From assembly GCA_033964015.1 (NCBI GenBank), contig CM066912.1:28234532-28298531 (forward strand): DNA of 64,000 nucleotides, written 5' to 3'. The DNA comes from Scolanthus callimorphus (taxonomy: Eukaryota; Cnidaria; Anthozoa; Actiniaria; Edwardsiidae). A program made the position numbers and the translations under genes. This document shows, one piece after another, positions 22,762 to 35,130 of this stretch. Below the pieces are notes generated by a model. The model was given only the letters and a program-made list of their open reading frames with translations, did not search any database and was not told the DNA's origin. The first letter of the stretch is position 1. Every line of letters begins with the position of its first letter.

Positions 22762-24790
22762 CGCATTAGACAATTCAAAAGTCAAAGGAAAACTCAGTTA
22801 CATTTAGCACGTTCTATGACTCGATCTTATATTTAAAAATATTATTGCTTTTAGCTTTAGCTGCTTTTTTGAGGGGGATCTGCTTGTTTGTGTTTTATGA
22901 TCAATGAGGGGTTTTGGAGCATCTTTCCACGGGTTAACTCGGTTGGTAAGGCCTTTCGTTATTTGTGATAGAATGATGGAAATAATTTGAAATGCTTTTG
23001 TGGGTCGTGCAAGTAATCTAAATCATTCGCCTGCCCACACCAATGCAAATTCAGCATTTACTTGACTTGAGGAAAAAGAAAAAAACAATAGGACCATACT
23101 TCCAGACAAAGAGCTGAAGCGTCGTATGGCGACCGTACGGTTCTTACGCCCACGCCAGAGATTTCGGCCCTGACAGTCGCTATCCTGGTGTTGAATTGCT
23201 CAGTAGCTAGATACCTATGGGTGAGAGTACGCCCGGCCACCAGACCATATAAGGACGCCCCTTGTACCGCTAGTGAACAATCAACTAATAAATTATGCAT
23301 CACCAACGTATTTATAAGTCTCAAGAGTGTGTTAGAGATCCATGTGGGGCACGTTGTTGGTTATCGTTTTAACTAGTAGAAGCTTGTCTCACGATAATGC
23401 AGAAATACTTTTCACAGTAAGTTGCCGTTTAGCATGTTTTTACTCATATTCCAATAGTATGCATTACATTGACACGGGAATGAGTTCATTTCTAAGTTGT
23501 TCGTTTGCGCATGCGCACACACGTCATCTTGTCTAATTTTATTTTCCGTGAAGAGACGACCATTAATCCCCTGAAAGATCATCTAAGGATGCCCAGAGTG
23601 TCAGTTATACGTATTGAAATTCAGTTTAATCTCTGGTAATTTGAAATTCGGGAAGTGTCACAATGGAACTGAATTCATCTGGTCTACTCCCAGGCTCTGA
23701 AAAGTCCAAACGGCAAGTCCAAACCTACACTTGTCCAAACCTACACTTGTAGCTGCAATAATTAGTAGAAATGTCTGTAGCCGGTAAACATCGGTATGTT
23801 TTATCCAAGTAGTCGGTACCTTTTCCTATGCCCATTTCTCGTGAGTCAGTTAACCCCATCCAGACCCTGAATTCAGTATATTAAAGGGGTACCTTTTTCC
23901 TATTTTTGCTATATAAAAGGGTAAGGCGTACAAACATTTTTGAAGTACCCCCCGGCAACAGTCCAACCGCCGTTTAAAGAGCCCTAGTCAGCCACTCCTT
24001 TGTTATTGTTTTCAGTTGATATCAGACAACGAATTACGTGTAGAAGTCTTGCAGAAATAGTCTTCTAAAAACAAAGTTTTATTATTTATTTATCGAATTC
24101 TATCGAAAATATTGGCACCACATCCCCTAAATCAGCCGATGGAAATGGATGCTTTCTCTGTCTCGGTATGTTGCTAGGCTGACAAAATGGAGGTGGACTG
24201 AGGCTTCTTTCAATCGCACAATTAACCAACACTTAGCAACCACACACATCACTCAGAGGTTTTGCGAAAACTATATCAGGCTGCGTGTAGCTATTTGATT
24301 CAGGGAACGCTCTGGAAACACAGTTGATGAGTCGGTGCAGAGATCGCAGTATCATCTGTTGATCCTTATTCTGTTACTTCGTCTGGCGCCCGTAACAATA
24401 TATATTTTTTCCTCGGGGGCACGGTAACGAATCCTGCATTCTGATTGGTTCTCAGAGCGCGCGCTCGGGGGCATTATTTTCCTATGGTAACCGTTTTCGC
24501 GCGCTTGTTTTCATCGAAAAAATCAAATTTTTGAGTTGGAAAAAAATAAATAAGTTATTTACCGGCTTTAGGTCGGTCCGTATAGGGAAAAACTGTGACC
24601 TCGGCCTGGAAAATTTTCCAGCCCTTGGTCACAGTTTTTCCCTATACGGACCTCCCAGCCGGTAAATAACATATATATATTTAGCCTGGCATGCTCCCAA
24701 CATTGAGACCTTTGAGAGCGCGCAAGCACATCGAATTATTGGGCTAAGCTTGTACTGATAACTACCGGTATTGTCACTTGATTCAACAAC
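22762..24790. other. A-B intergenic region, no gene recognised
   Basis: The 3' flank just after paralog A (TTCAAAAGTC, then GCACGTTCTATGACTCGATCTT) is shared with the 3' flank of paralog D. A block at about 24215-24325 (CACATCACTCAGAGG ... AGGGAACGCTCTGGAAAC) recurs at 63649-63755. The remainder shows only short ORFs. Confidence 0.5.
24554..24670. repeat. Long palindrome (hairpin)
   Basis: GTTATTTACCGGC at the left is mirrored by GCCGGTAAATAAC at the right. GTCCGTATAGGGAAAAACTG pairs with CAGTTTTTCCCTATACGGAC. The centre is GGAAAATTTTCC. Preceded by the AATCCTGCATTCTGATTGG repeat at about 24431. Confidence 0.85.
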
Positions 24791-24820
24791 GTGACTTCCA
24801 CACTGCGCCGTACTTCTCCA
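24791..24820 (+). promoter_or_regulatory. Conserved upstream block, paralog B
   Basis: GTGACTTCCACACTGCGCCGTA differs from the A block by one base over its core. It lies 2.1 kb upstream of the B coding start, at a position comparable to those of the other three paralogs. Confidence 0.5.
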
Positions 24821-25005
24821 AATACCAGCTACGATCTTTTTCTAATTGATTGGACCGGTCTGATATGCACCATAGCACGCTATTTTGGTCGAGCTCTGCA
24901 GAATTCTCACCCCCACCCCTTTCAATGTTGAGAAAAATTATCGAGAAAATGATCGCGTGTCCGCGATCTGACGATTGAAAATATGTACCATTGATTGGTG
25001 TAGGG

Positions 25006-25112
25006 GTACCCTGGGTACCAGAGTCTCCAAGCTTCACTCGTTTACAAAACGCGGCGTCTTGGCTTAACGTATCAGTAAACGAGTGAAGCTCGAGCCTCTG
25101 GTACCCAGGGTA
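25006..25112. repeat. Inverted repeat
   Basis: TACCCTGGGTACCAGAG is mirrored by CTCTGGTACCCAGGGTA. CTTCACTCGTTTAC and GTAAACGAGTGAAG form an inner pair. A short MITE-like palindrome. Confidence 0.8.
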
Positions 25113-25194
25113 GTGTAGGGGAGGTAGGTGGAAAGAATTGAGGAAAGTCAACAAACAAGAATATACAACGTTCTTCAACCGCCTGAAAGCAGGA

Positions 25195-25430
25195 TAGAGC
25201 GGTTTTCACATGACTCGTGAAAACAATTGCAATTGAGCAATCACTAGCCAATCAGAATCGAGAGAAATCACGACTTACTCCTATAAAATGGCTTTTTTCT
25301 TAGTCGATTGTAAGTCGAACCAATTACTAAGTAATAACACAATTGTATTTACTACAGAATTTGATTGGCTGAGAAAAACGAGTAGCCAATGAGAACGCAA
25401 AGCAATTGCAATTACAAGTAACAACTAGTC
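25195..25430. repeat. CCAAT-rich MITE (also in intron 1 of D)
   Basis: It begins AGAGCGGTTTTCACATGAC and carries several AGCCAATCAGA/TTGATTGGCT words. The copy at 56542-56784 has the same order and a clear inverted right end (TCATGTGAAATCCGCTCT). The right end here is degraded. Confidence 0.6.
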
Positions 25431-26108
25431 TTGACAGCAAGAAAGTGCTGTCGTTTTTGCACGGGTTGCCTGTGGTGTTCAAAACGTAACTCAGGCACCT
25501 CGGCGGGGGGTAGAAACAAAATGGCGACCAAGAGAAGGATGTTTCTCGAGTATCTGAAAGGTTTGGTCAATTTTTCTGCTTTTTTCGCTAAGATGTGAGG
25601 AAAAGTACTTACAGACCTTCCAAATAAGGTAAGGGGGATTTCCTAATAAGGAAGTTTTGCAACGTCGGCAAAACGACAGCTTTGGCGAAATTTTCTTGAT
25701 GTGGCATGTGAAAACCGTTCTAGTCCTGCTACTCGAGTTAAGGAAAGGTAAGTAATAGATCAATATCCGAATATTAAATTACCATTGCGCAGTATTAAAA
25801 GCCAGAAAAAGGTCTTCTTAATGCTTTATGTCTATTTCTGGATATTCTGGTTATAAGGGAACACCGGATGCACGTGCGCACTTCTTGGAGCCGAAATAAT
25901 AGCAAACTGGAAATTAGGGGCTCGCCTGTGTAAGCTGGCTTTCCTGTGACATATTTAGAAATGTTTCTAATCGAGTTTTCGGGATTCCTGTGGCGCTACA
26001 AAATTCGATCCTGAAACGCGAAAACAAATATTTTCGAATTACCCAAAAAAGATGGTATGACTAGTTTTACGGGAAAACTAGGTGGTCTGCGTCGGCGGAG
26101 ACGTGAAC

Positions 26109-26303
26109 ATGAACAACAACAACCAAAGGTTGAGATTTATGTTAAACGCCGTGGAAAAATGGTGTTTTACTGACGTTTCGAGCGTTAGCCCTTCGTCGAG
26201 CAAAGACGAAGGGCCGACGAAGGGCTAACGCTCGAAACGTCAGCAAACACCATTTTTCCACGGCGTTTAACATAAATCTCAACCTTTGGTTGTTGTTGTT
26301 CAT
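26109..26303. repeat. 195-bp near-perfect palindrome with hammerhead-like arms
   Basis: Each arm reads from ATGAACAACAACAACC through AACGCCGTGGAAAAATGGTG to a GACGAAGGGCTAACGCTCG-AAACGTCAG block, and the arms meet head to head. The last block fits the order GA-CGA, GGGC-UAAC-GCUC hairpin, GAAAC, GUC of Penelope-type hammerheads, but the expected CTGA is CCGA/TCGA here. This is probably two inverted ends of a Penelope-like element. Confidence 0.6.
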
Positions 26304-26644
26304 ACCCACAAAAGACCCTCCGGCGAGCAGGCTAGAGAAAGGCTGATTAACTGTGCGTACGGGAAAATGTCTAGTTACCAAACTATGGATTCAAATTCTC
26401 TAACGCGTTGAAATTCATTTGGCGATTGTCCGCAAATTTGGGCGCGCGTGCATCGCGTAGGCGAATAAGCGCAAAGGCATCATTTGTCTTTACGGAGCAA
26501 GCAGTCTAAAGATAGTTTATTAGAAGCGGTATAGTTGTCTGCTGCTTCTGTTGAAAGAGCAATACTCGGCTTCTGGCAAAGCTTAGTCAAAGGTTACCAG
26601 AGCTCTGTTTGAAAAGATCAGGGTATGGCTTTCCCCTGAAACAA

Positions 26645-26722
26645 TTACCGGCTTCACCAGTAGGGTGCCCAAATAACAGGAAAAAATCCGGTTTTTCGTC
26701 ATGCAGCGGAATATATTTAAGC
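26645..26722 (+). promoter_or_regulatory. Proximal CCGG doublet and TATA-like box, paralog B
   Basis: ATTACCGGCTT, then AATCCGGTTTTTC, then ATATATTTAA near 26711-26720, in the same order and spacing as in the other paralogs. Confidence 0.45.
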
Positions 26723-26900
26723 GACTAATTCTGTTCGGCCTCTTTGCTTTCTATGCCAGAGCTTTCAACCATTAGCCTGATCATTGGTGGAAGAGAGGTG
26801 GTTGATAGTTCAAGTCCTTGGGAACTTTTCGTAAGGTATTACTAGTGTCGTTAGTCGAAATCGTTTTAGCAAAGGTAGCCCGCTTCGCCTGCTCACCACG

Positions 26901-29900
26901 TTGCTAACAAACATTTCATTTCTCTTGAGCCGAAATGTCAACTGTTGCCCAAGCCGCCGCATGTCCTCTCATGTCCGAGATGCCCCCCGAGCCTGGTTGA
27001 TAGTGGTTTATATAGGCATGCTTGCTATCGTGGAGGGTGGGTTAGGGTTTATGCCAAGCATACAGCTTCCAGTGCTGATGAAGGAATTCAACGAGAAGCG
27101 AGACAAAACAGGTAAAGTGAGCTACTCAAGTTGCATTACTTACGGACTTTAACCTCGCGGGTGTTTATGTGGTAAAGATGGTCGCGGCTCCGTTGTTTGC
27201 CTGTGTGGTCGCCGAAAGGAGAGTCCAGAAACCTTTGAATGCGCATGCGCTAGATCTGACCAAGAACTTGGGTTTTTCGTTAGTACGCATGATCCAAATA
27301 CCGCTGTCGGAGATTGCTTGTTGAATTTTCGCGGTTACGGTCACAAGGGCGTCCTATCTTAATGGACACGAATCATGTAGCATTTCCGACAACGATCGTA
27401 CCTCGCTTTGCGGCGATAGTACGTCTGAATTCACCTCGAGATTTTTCTCATCCATTACGTAATTACCCAAAATCGATTGGTCAGTGGAATCTGATTTGTT
27501 GTTCTTCTCAGTTAAAGACGTGCAGGCGAACGATTCACATTACAACGCATGCTTTCCCAAGCAACAAAGCGTGAAAAACTCCTAATCCAGACAACCAGGC
27601 GCCACAACTTTTAAAGAAGACGTGCGTTGCCTTGGAAACGTTGTTTGAAAAAATAACAAACCGTTCACTTGGCAGTGATTTCATAACGGATAAGAAAATT
27701 CGGCTTATCTCGGTGTAATAACCTGTGAGTGCGCACGAACTGCATCACAAAGCTTCCTTTGTTTGGTAGAACGAATCAGGATGAAATAAGAACTGAACAC
27801 AAAGGTGTCCTCTGGGAATGGTTATTACACCGGAGTTAACCCGAAAATTCCGTGGTGAATTTAAGCGCATTTACAGTCGATTTTGTAACAGAACCTCAAT
27901 CTCCTTGAAAATTCGGCGCGGGTTACCTGTGGTACATTAGCGCATCGTCTTTGTCATGTGCGCGACGATTAGATTGGGGGAGTGATTTTGGCGGTGCATC
28001 CTCATCGATTCCTTCGTAGGCATGCTAGCATAGGATGGAAGTATAAATTATATATCTATTTTTCTCTTTCCAGCACTGATCGGATCACTCACCATCGGCA
28101 TGAGTCTGTTCTTTTTCGTCATCGCAAGTGACTTCTGCAATCGCTACAACAGTCGACTGACAAACGCTTTCGCTCTCCTCTGCCTTATAGTGAGTCTCGT
28201 CCTTAGTTCATTAGCCCACAATGTCTACCAACTTTACATCACTTATAGTGGTCTACAAGGAATAGGCATAGCATGTCTCTATACGACGTCATTCCGCGCT
28301 ATAAGGCATTATTTTGACAAGTACTACGCTCTGGCCACAGGGATTTGCGTGGCTGGCGCCGGCATCGGAGTTTTGGGTCTAGGCCCTTTCATTATGTTCC
28401 TGTTCGAGAAGGTTGGATGGCGAAATACGTACAGGATCCTTTCGGGTTTTTACGTATTTTTGTTATTTTTTTATTTTATTTACGATTCCCATGTTGTCAA
28501 CGAAAACAATGTGACGACGTCAGAAAATGACAATAACTCGTTACCATCATACCAGATTGAGAAACAGGCCGACGCCTCTGGTATTTCCAAGAGCGAAGAC
28601 AGCAGCAAAAACGCACTGCGTGCTGATAAAGAGGTAATCAAAATTGCGCAACGTGATCTTAAAGTTGAAAAGGGAGAAGACAGCGATTGTAGTGTCATAA
28701 CCAAGCAGAGAGGCAATGAAACAAGTGCTGGCAAAACTAGGAATGGACAAAAAAGAAAGCGGAGTGGGCTATTGGATCTCTCGGTATGGAGTTTTCCTGA
28801 GTATTCAGCCTCAGTAGTTTCCATGTTCATGGTTTATCTTGGACACTACACACCGAGCGTGCATCTGGTGAGTAAGTGCTGTAATGTAGGCGTATGCTGC
28901 ATCTCGGTAAATCTGCATTTGTAGATTTTGACTAACAAAGTTTAAAGAGCGCATGCACTAAAGTCGTTTCCACGAGTGTTCCCACGACGTATAGCCTCGC
29001 GTGCTTTGCACGAGAGCAGAGTCATGAAAACACCTCGAAGCGCGCGCTGCAACTTAGTACTTATGAGACTAATTAACAAATTTCCAGAAGTTTTGAATGG
29101 TGTGGACTCTTATTTACCACGCTTTACGTCATCATCGTGGTCAAAATGTGCGCCGCAGGCGAGGGATGTGCGTTCACTTATACCCGGTAAAGGACGGGCC
29201 ATTAGATTTTTCCGGGTGAGGTTGGAATTTTTCTTTTGCAGGATATTTTTTTCCTCACTCAGAGGAGCGCTTGAATTTTCATGCAAACCCAAGCTGTTAC
29301 TTTCTTCTACCAAACCGGCTTTCCGCAACATTCATTGTTATTACGAAAAGGAATGATCAAGCATTGACTTCCGCGAGGCTGCACACCTTGTGTTTCTAGC
29401 TCAACAGCTTGCGTGTTATTTTTTCGGAATTTCTGCAACCCTCCCCGGAGGTATGTATCGACCTCTCTGTAGCGAATGCTTGGGTTTCTAACCGTTGGTT
29501 TTACATTGTCATTTCCAGGTGAAATTTTCAGAAGAGAAAGGTCTGACCACAAGTGACATAACAACGCTAATTTTCATCTACGGAGTCACTACCGTACTAG
29601 CACGTGTCATATTCGGTCGTCTGTGCGACATTTCCTTCATCAAAACGAGGCACGTCAATCAAGCAGCGACAATGCTCTCCGGCACGTCCACCTTGCTCTT
29701 CACCATGGCAACGTCCCCTACGTACTTTTCTATGCTCGTGGGCGCATATGGTCTTTCAGACGGCGCATTTCGTGTGACGTTGAATATTTTATTCATGAAT
29801 ACAGTAGACCCCCCACGAAGGGCTTCTGCCTTTGGACAAGCTAATATGGTTACCGCTTTACCATGTATTGCGGGCCCTGCTATTACAGGTAAAAATGTTG

Positions 29901-31150
29901 GCCAATTGGCTGGATTCGCTTTTCAGCATAACTGAGAAGAGTGACGGAGTTCTCGCTGAATCTCTCTCTCTCTCTTGGCGCAAATACGCATTTACAATTT
30001 TCGTTCCAAAAATCTAGAGGGTCTGTTAGCATTCTCGTACCCAGAGCTTCACGGCTCGTCTGCTCGCAGGGGAGGCTCTGGGGACATCCATGCATTTGAG
30101 GGCCGTCGCTGATTGGCTGATTTTGAGCGTTGGGGCATGTGCTGAAAAGTCTTTCTCTCAGCGGTTCTGTATTAAATCTCGCGTATGCGTCAGTGACTGT
30201 CACCAGAGCCTTCCCCGCGAGGATACGAGCCGGGGAGCTCTGGGTCGAGAATGGTCTTTGCGTTGCAGTTGCGCCCATTCTCGTACCCAGAGCTACCCGC
30301 TCGTCACCTCGCGGAGGAGATTGACGCATGCGCGAGATCTAATACGAGATGTTGAGAGAACGAACACAATCAGATAATCCGCAATGAAAGGCCCTCAAAT
30401 GGCCGCCGCCAGAGCCTCCCCAGCTAGATGAAGAGCCGGGAAGCTCTGGCCCCATAGAATGAGTTACACTCCTCTGCGCGTCTTGTGAAAGCAATGTTTG
30501 CACCTCCCACAGGTCGCTGCCAGCTGTTGTTTTCCCTAACACGGTCTTGTGTTTTAGGCTTCGTGGCAGACAAACTAGGGTCCTACACCCCAGCATTTTA
30601 CCTGGCCGGCGCTTGTTCCTTGTTCGGGTCAGCGATATTACTTATAAATACATGCTTTGACAATCATAACAAAGAGCGAGCGCGCAAGGAAATAATACTG
30701 GACCAAGAGCTGACGGAGAGAGCCACCAATACTGGACCCACACGTCAGGAGGGACGTAAACACAGTGTTACCAATACTGCGCCAATAATGGACCAAGAGT
30801 TAGTGGAAAACCATAAATGTTCTGGTTTAGAGGTAGAAGAGAGGAGAGGTTCCAATATGTCTCCAATATGTGCAGGGTCTGCTAAACACGGGATTGGTTA
30901 TGTTGGTCGAGCATTTGAAGACGAGGATTTAAAGGAAGATTTGAATGATACTAGTGATCTAACAGTTGCTGACAGATCTACACTTGGCGAGGACGTGACT
31001 ACAAATGCTGGTTCAATGTATGAGCAAGAAAGGACTCCAAATCGTAAAAGCGTCCACATTGGGCCAATATGTAATAGCGATGGTAGTATCAATTTAGCAT
31101 ATGAAGAGGTGATTGACGAACTGGATGTTATCATTAGCAATAACAATTGA
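26901..31150 (+). CDS. SLC16/monocarboxylate-transporter-like MFS carrier, paralog B
   Basis: Exons 26901-27111, 28074-28867, 29519-29888, 30558-31150; in frame throughout, 655 aa. The ATG homologous to A, C and D (about 26935) is followed by a one-base deletion and would run out of frame. The reading frame is kept only from an upstream ATG at 26901 (adds MLTNISFLLSRN) or an internal ATG at about 26969. TM1 (DAPRAWLIVVY), TM7 (YLGHYTPSVHL) and TM8 (ARVIFGRLCD) signatures are present. The GP-x-C tail is shorter than in A and D. GGA to TGA at 31148 removes the last ~10 residues found in the other copies. Same predicted role as A; substrate unknown. Confidence 0.75.
27181..27365. repeat. Single-arm copy of the 259-641 fold-back MITE
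   Basis: Matches the left arm from CGCGGCTCCGTTGTT through AAATACCGCTGTCGGAGATTG to GGCGTCCTATCTT. It lies in intron 1 of paralog B. Confidence 0.8.
30015..30460. repeat. Dispersed 'ATTCTCGTACCCAGAGCT' repeats, both orientations
   Basis: ATTCTCGTACCCAGAGCT occurs twice on plus, with GAGCCGGGAAGCTCTGG-type words facing it. Intron 3 of A holds a related single block at 21650-21850. Probably nested SINE/MITE-type sequence in intron 3. Confidence 0.55.
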
Positions 31151-31199
31151 GATTCAGCAGGTTTTGCTAGGACTATAGATGTTTAGTATAAACCAACTA

Positions 31200-31475
31200 A
31201 TGGTCTATTACAAATCCTGCATTCTGATTGGCTGAGCTACTAATGGTCTATTAGTGATAGACCGTGCCTGGCAAAACCACCACCTTTCTTTGCAAGAAAA
31301 CTTGATTTTTTCAACATAAAATAAAGGAATTCATTGCCAAAACCGACCAACTAGTTGGTTTATACTAAAACAATTAGACCTCTCGTCCTCATGTGCTATG
31401 ATATCAATAGACCATTCGGCCTTCGGCCTCATGGTCTATTCATCATAGCACATTCGGCCTTGAGGTCTAATTGTT
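31200..31475. repeat. B downstream palindromic repeats
   Basis: Contains ACTAATGGTCTATTA words around AATCCTGCATTCTGATTGGCT. A clear palindrome follows at 31372-31475: AATTAGACCTC, ATGTGCTATGAT and AATAGACCAT, mirrored around TTCGGCCTTCGGCC. Confidence 0.7.
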
Positions 31476-32164
31476 AAATAGCGCTTCAAAATGTGTACCA
31501 CCAGACAACACTGAAGGAGTCCCGCGAAAACTCAGTTGCCATGGTTGCACGGCTCTATCTATCACAGTAAAAATATTTAGCACTAGTTTTAGCCTTATTT
31601 TTATAGACTTCGTATATTTTTCTCCATTTCGGTTGAATTGAAGTTCACGACATTTGCAAAGCCCAATCCGTTCAGCTGCTGAATTTAATTTTTTTAAACG
31701 CCAAAAATAACTTCCAAAGTCCACGTTCAGTTGGTTTTACATTAGTTGTAATTTTTCATGCAAATTTGTCTCCTTTAACATTCCAGCATGCGAAAGCTGC
31801 TCGCATAATTAGGTACTAAAGTCACGGCATTCAGATTTCGAACCCAGCCAAGGTCTGCTCAAGGTCTGGTTCTGCCCTTCGTTCTCGTATTCCACGAAAA
31901 AAAAAAGATCGCCTTTGTTTCTTTACGACTTCCTCCGCGCGCCTTGTACATTAAAAAGGAGCGGGTAGCTTTCGCAAGCATGCTGGAATTTTGAAGGGGA
32001 CAAATGTGTCAGAAACATTGTTAAAATTGCATAAAAGATGTACCTATCTGGGAAAAATGTCCAGTTTTCTATTTTACCCCCTAATGGGTAATGATGAGCA
32101 GTCGAACCCCCCGTCCCCACCCCCCTCGGGTATTACCGGCACTGTCTTGAGCTTTTTCAATCAT

Positions 32165-32198
32165 GTCATGTGACATTCACATTGCGCCGTATATCTTA
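32165..32198 (+). promoter_or_regulatory. Conserved upstream block, paralog C
   Basis: TCATGTGACATTCACATTGCGCCGTATATC, nearly identical to the D block. The conserved stretch continues to a GAAAAAG/GTAAGAT donor-like site at about 32428, a candidate non-coding exon. Confidence 0.5.
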
Positions 32199-33249
32199 AC
32201 ATATCGAGCGCAGACAGCAACATGCTGAGCTGGGTAATAATTCCTCACAACTTGCATCGGCGGATCGCAAACAATTAGCCTGCATTGAGAGTTATTACTC
32301 CATATTGTTTTCATGATCTTACGTACCAGAGATTGATCGAACACAACATCGAGAGCTTCTTAGAACTAGCAACGGTGAAGGGGAAAACAATAAATTCTGC
32401 CGAGAGGCGGAGATTGTCTTGGCCTGAGAAAAAGGTAAGATAATGAACCTCACACTCGCAGTCTTTTTTCTAAAACCACGCTTGACGTCAATTCCCTTAT
32501 ATTAAACAAATTATGCACCAAATTATTTTAATTATTTATTTTCCTATTCATTTATATATCATTGTTAACAAAATTTGGGTGGGTATTAAAATCATCGAAG
32601 GACTGTATAAAAATTTAACCTGATTTAAATTAAGTTTGTGTTTCGGGGAACGAGCAGTTTGGGTCAACTCTGTGCCCTGAGCAAAAACAACCCCAAGCAA
32701 TAGCGCTGCGCACAGATTCTAAAATGATCACGAGACTCAGACAAATAATCCCTCTGAAATCCCTTCAGAAGGATCGCGCTCGAAATACGAGCCAGGGTAG
32801 GAGTACATACAAGCTCTGCTATAATGAGTGGAAGTACCAGTTTAACAAATCATTTTGTACCGTTCTTCCTGAAAGAAAACGGGAGAAATGTATATTTGTT
32901 TGTCGCGAGTTTTTAATGAGTGTGACTTCATCTGTGCGCAGCGCTATTAGAGCCAACGGAACGTAAGGAGCATCCAGCCAGGACAAGGCAACATGAACAG
33001 CGGATGAGTTTCCCGTTATAAATTGTACAGGAGTAAAGTTCAAACAATTATAACCATTTCATTGTCAAAAGTTTCATCTTTCAACGAAAGTCTTTCTCCT
33101 ACTTATAGTTAATGGGTGAGAAGAGGAACGAAACTGCATCGTTCTATGTGTAGCAAAGCAATAAATCGATTACAGCTGTTTTTACTTATTCCAATGCATT
33201 CTTCTATATTGTGCCCAAAACACTTAAAGGTCAAAGACTGCCGAATACT

Positions 33250-33335
33250 GGTACTCAGTTACCGGATTTCACAGGATGCATGGAGTTAAAGCAACAAGAA
33301 AAATACCGGTTTTTCGCCATACCCTATAAATTGGA
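33250..33335 (+). promoter_or_regulatory. Proximal CCGG doublet and TATA box, paralog C
   Basis: GTTACCGGATT, AATACCGGTTTTTCGCC and then CTATAAATT (33324-33332), the best TATA match of the four copies. GGCCTGTAATTTGCTTTCAGAC follows at typical TSS distance and is shared with D. Confidence 0.5.
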
Positions 33336-34116
33336 TGAATAAGGCCTGTAATTTGCTTTCAGACTCAGACTTTTTACCCCGTGTCTTGAATGCCGAAAGA
33401 GGTATCTTGAAGTTTGTTCCTTGCGCCATTCAAATGACCGGTTCACCACTCTAGTAACAGCCATTTGATTTGATTTTACTTGCAGCGCAGTGCTGAGCCG
33501 AAATGGCAAACCAGTGCCAAACGCGCCGCTCGGCCTCTCATGTCCATGATGGTCCATGGGCCTGGTTAATGCTGGTTTATATTCTCATGCTTACTATCGT
33601 GGAGGGCGCGTTAGCTTTTATGCCAAGCATACAGCTTCCAGTGCTGATGAAAGAATTCAACGAGAACCGAGACAAGACAGGTAATGTCATTTGTTTCAGT
33701 GTCAGGAGTTGACAGGAGCATGAAATAAGCTTTTTTTATTCTAGGGTAATTTGTATTGTGTTACTTGTACGCGCTAATCTCGTGGGCTTTGTGTGGTGAA
33801 GATGGTCACGGGCTTTAGATTCGGATGGCTCTCTACTTCGTCCTAGCTCTAATCTCCTTCTCCTACGCAGCTACAACTTTCCTTCTTTAACTCCATCTCC
33901 AAATTCTACTACTCATTCTCCTACTCCTCTAACTCCAACTCCTCCTTCTTCCCTTACGTTTCCCAAAATGAGAGAAACCCGAAATTCTGCTTACTTGCTT
34001 TGAAGTTTGCTGTAAAACTTGGACTAAAACTAGGTTAGCTTCCAGGGCAGATAACTTGATCGTTTTTTTGGATAAAAACCGAGTTGCACGAGTGCTACAA
34101 TCAGTCAATTGAAAGG

Positions 34117-35130
34117 GGTCCGTTCCTCTATTTTTGTTCCTTTGTTCCTATAATCAAATTAGGAACCAAACAATTGTTCCTTTTCTTAAATATAAGAACA
34201 GCCCTATGCCCACGAATAGGAACACATTTTGCGTTCACCGGAACAAAAGTATCACTGATTAGGAACCAAACGGTCCTTTGTAATAACAAAGGAACGCATT
34301 GTTCCTAAACATAGAAATAAGCTGGGCCTTTTATATACAATTAGGAATTCACGTTCCTAATCATGACGTTCCTTTTTGAAAAAAGGGAACGTTTTGTTCC
34401 CAATAATGTAATCAAATGTGAACCATTGTTCCTTTTCACTACGCTAAGGAACCAACAGTTCCGAACTGCTAAGTTCCTATCTCGATGTTTGGTTCTCCTT
34501 TGAGGTAATTGGGAACACCTGTTCCCATTTACCGAGTTTGACAAGCTCAATCAGGAACTTTTTGTTCCTGAACGCACTCCCAATTAGGAACATTCTGTTC
34601 CCATGACCAAATTGGACCTAACAAAAGGGGAATGTGAAGTTCCTTTGTGTGAAAATAGGGAACGTGCTGTTCCCAATTAAACAGGAATTCTGTTCCCATG
34701 ACCAAATTGGACCTAACAAAAGGGGAATGTGAAGTTCCTTTGCGTGAAAATAGGGAACGTGCTGTTCCCAATTAAACAGGAATTCTGTTCCCATGACCAA
34801 ATTGGACCTAACAAAAGGGGAATGTGAAGTTCCTTTGCGTGAAAATAGGGAACGTGCTATTCCCAATTAAACAGGAATTAGGAACAAGGTGGCCCTAAAA
34901 AAGGCAAGACTTTGTTCCCATATGAGCAAACGGGATCATATTGTTCCTTTAGCAATAGGAACATTTTGTTCCACTGCAAAACTATTAAGAACAAAGAGTT
35001 CCTATGATCCACATCGGTCCTTTTCACTAAAGGAACGTGTTGGTCCTAGATATGGATCTTGGGAACAAAGCGTTCCGAATCTAAAAGGAACGCTTTGTTC
35101 CCTTGATGCATATTTGGGAACACAGTGTTC
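34117..35130. repeat. Subterminal GGAAC/GTTCC array, copy 1
   Basis: Dozens of GGAAC and GTTCC words, often paired as GGGAACN..NTGTTCCC palindromes, fill about 1 kb between the left terminus and the recombinase gene. It includes three units of a 95-bp direct repeat (about 34586-34871). A sparse counterpart occurs near the right end (42110-42145). Probable binding-site array for the element's own DNA-binding protein. Confidence 0.75.

Noticed and set aside
34547..34866. Minus-strand ORFs with repeated WEQHVPYFHTKELH
   Set aside because: They translate the GGAAC/GTTCC subterminal array and its 95-bp repeat. No codon-level conservation is expected; duplicated at 42931-43250.
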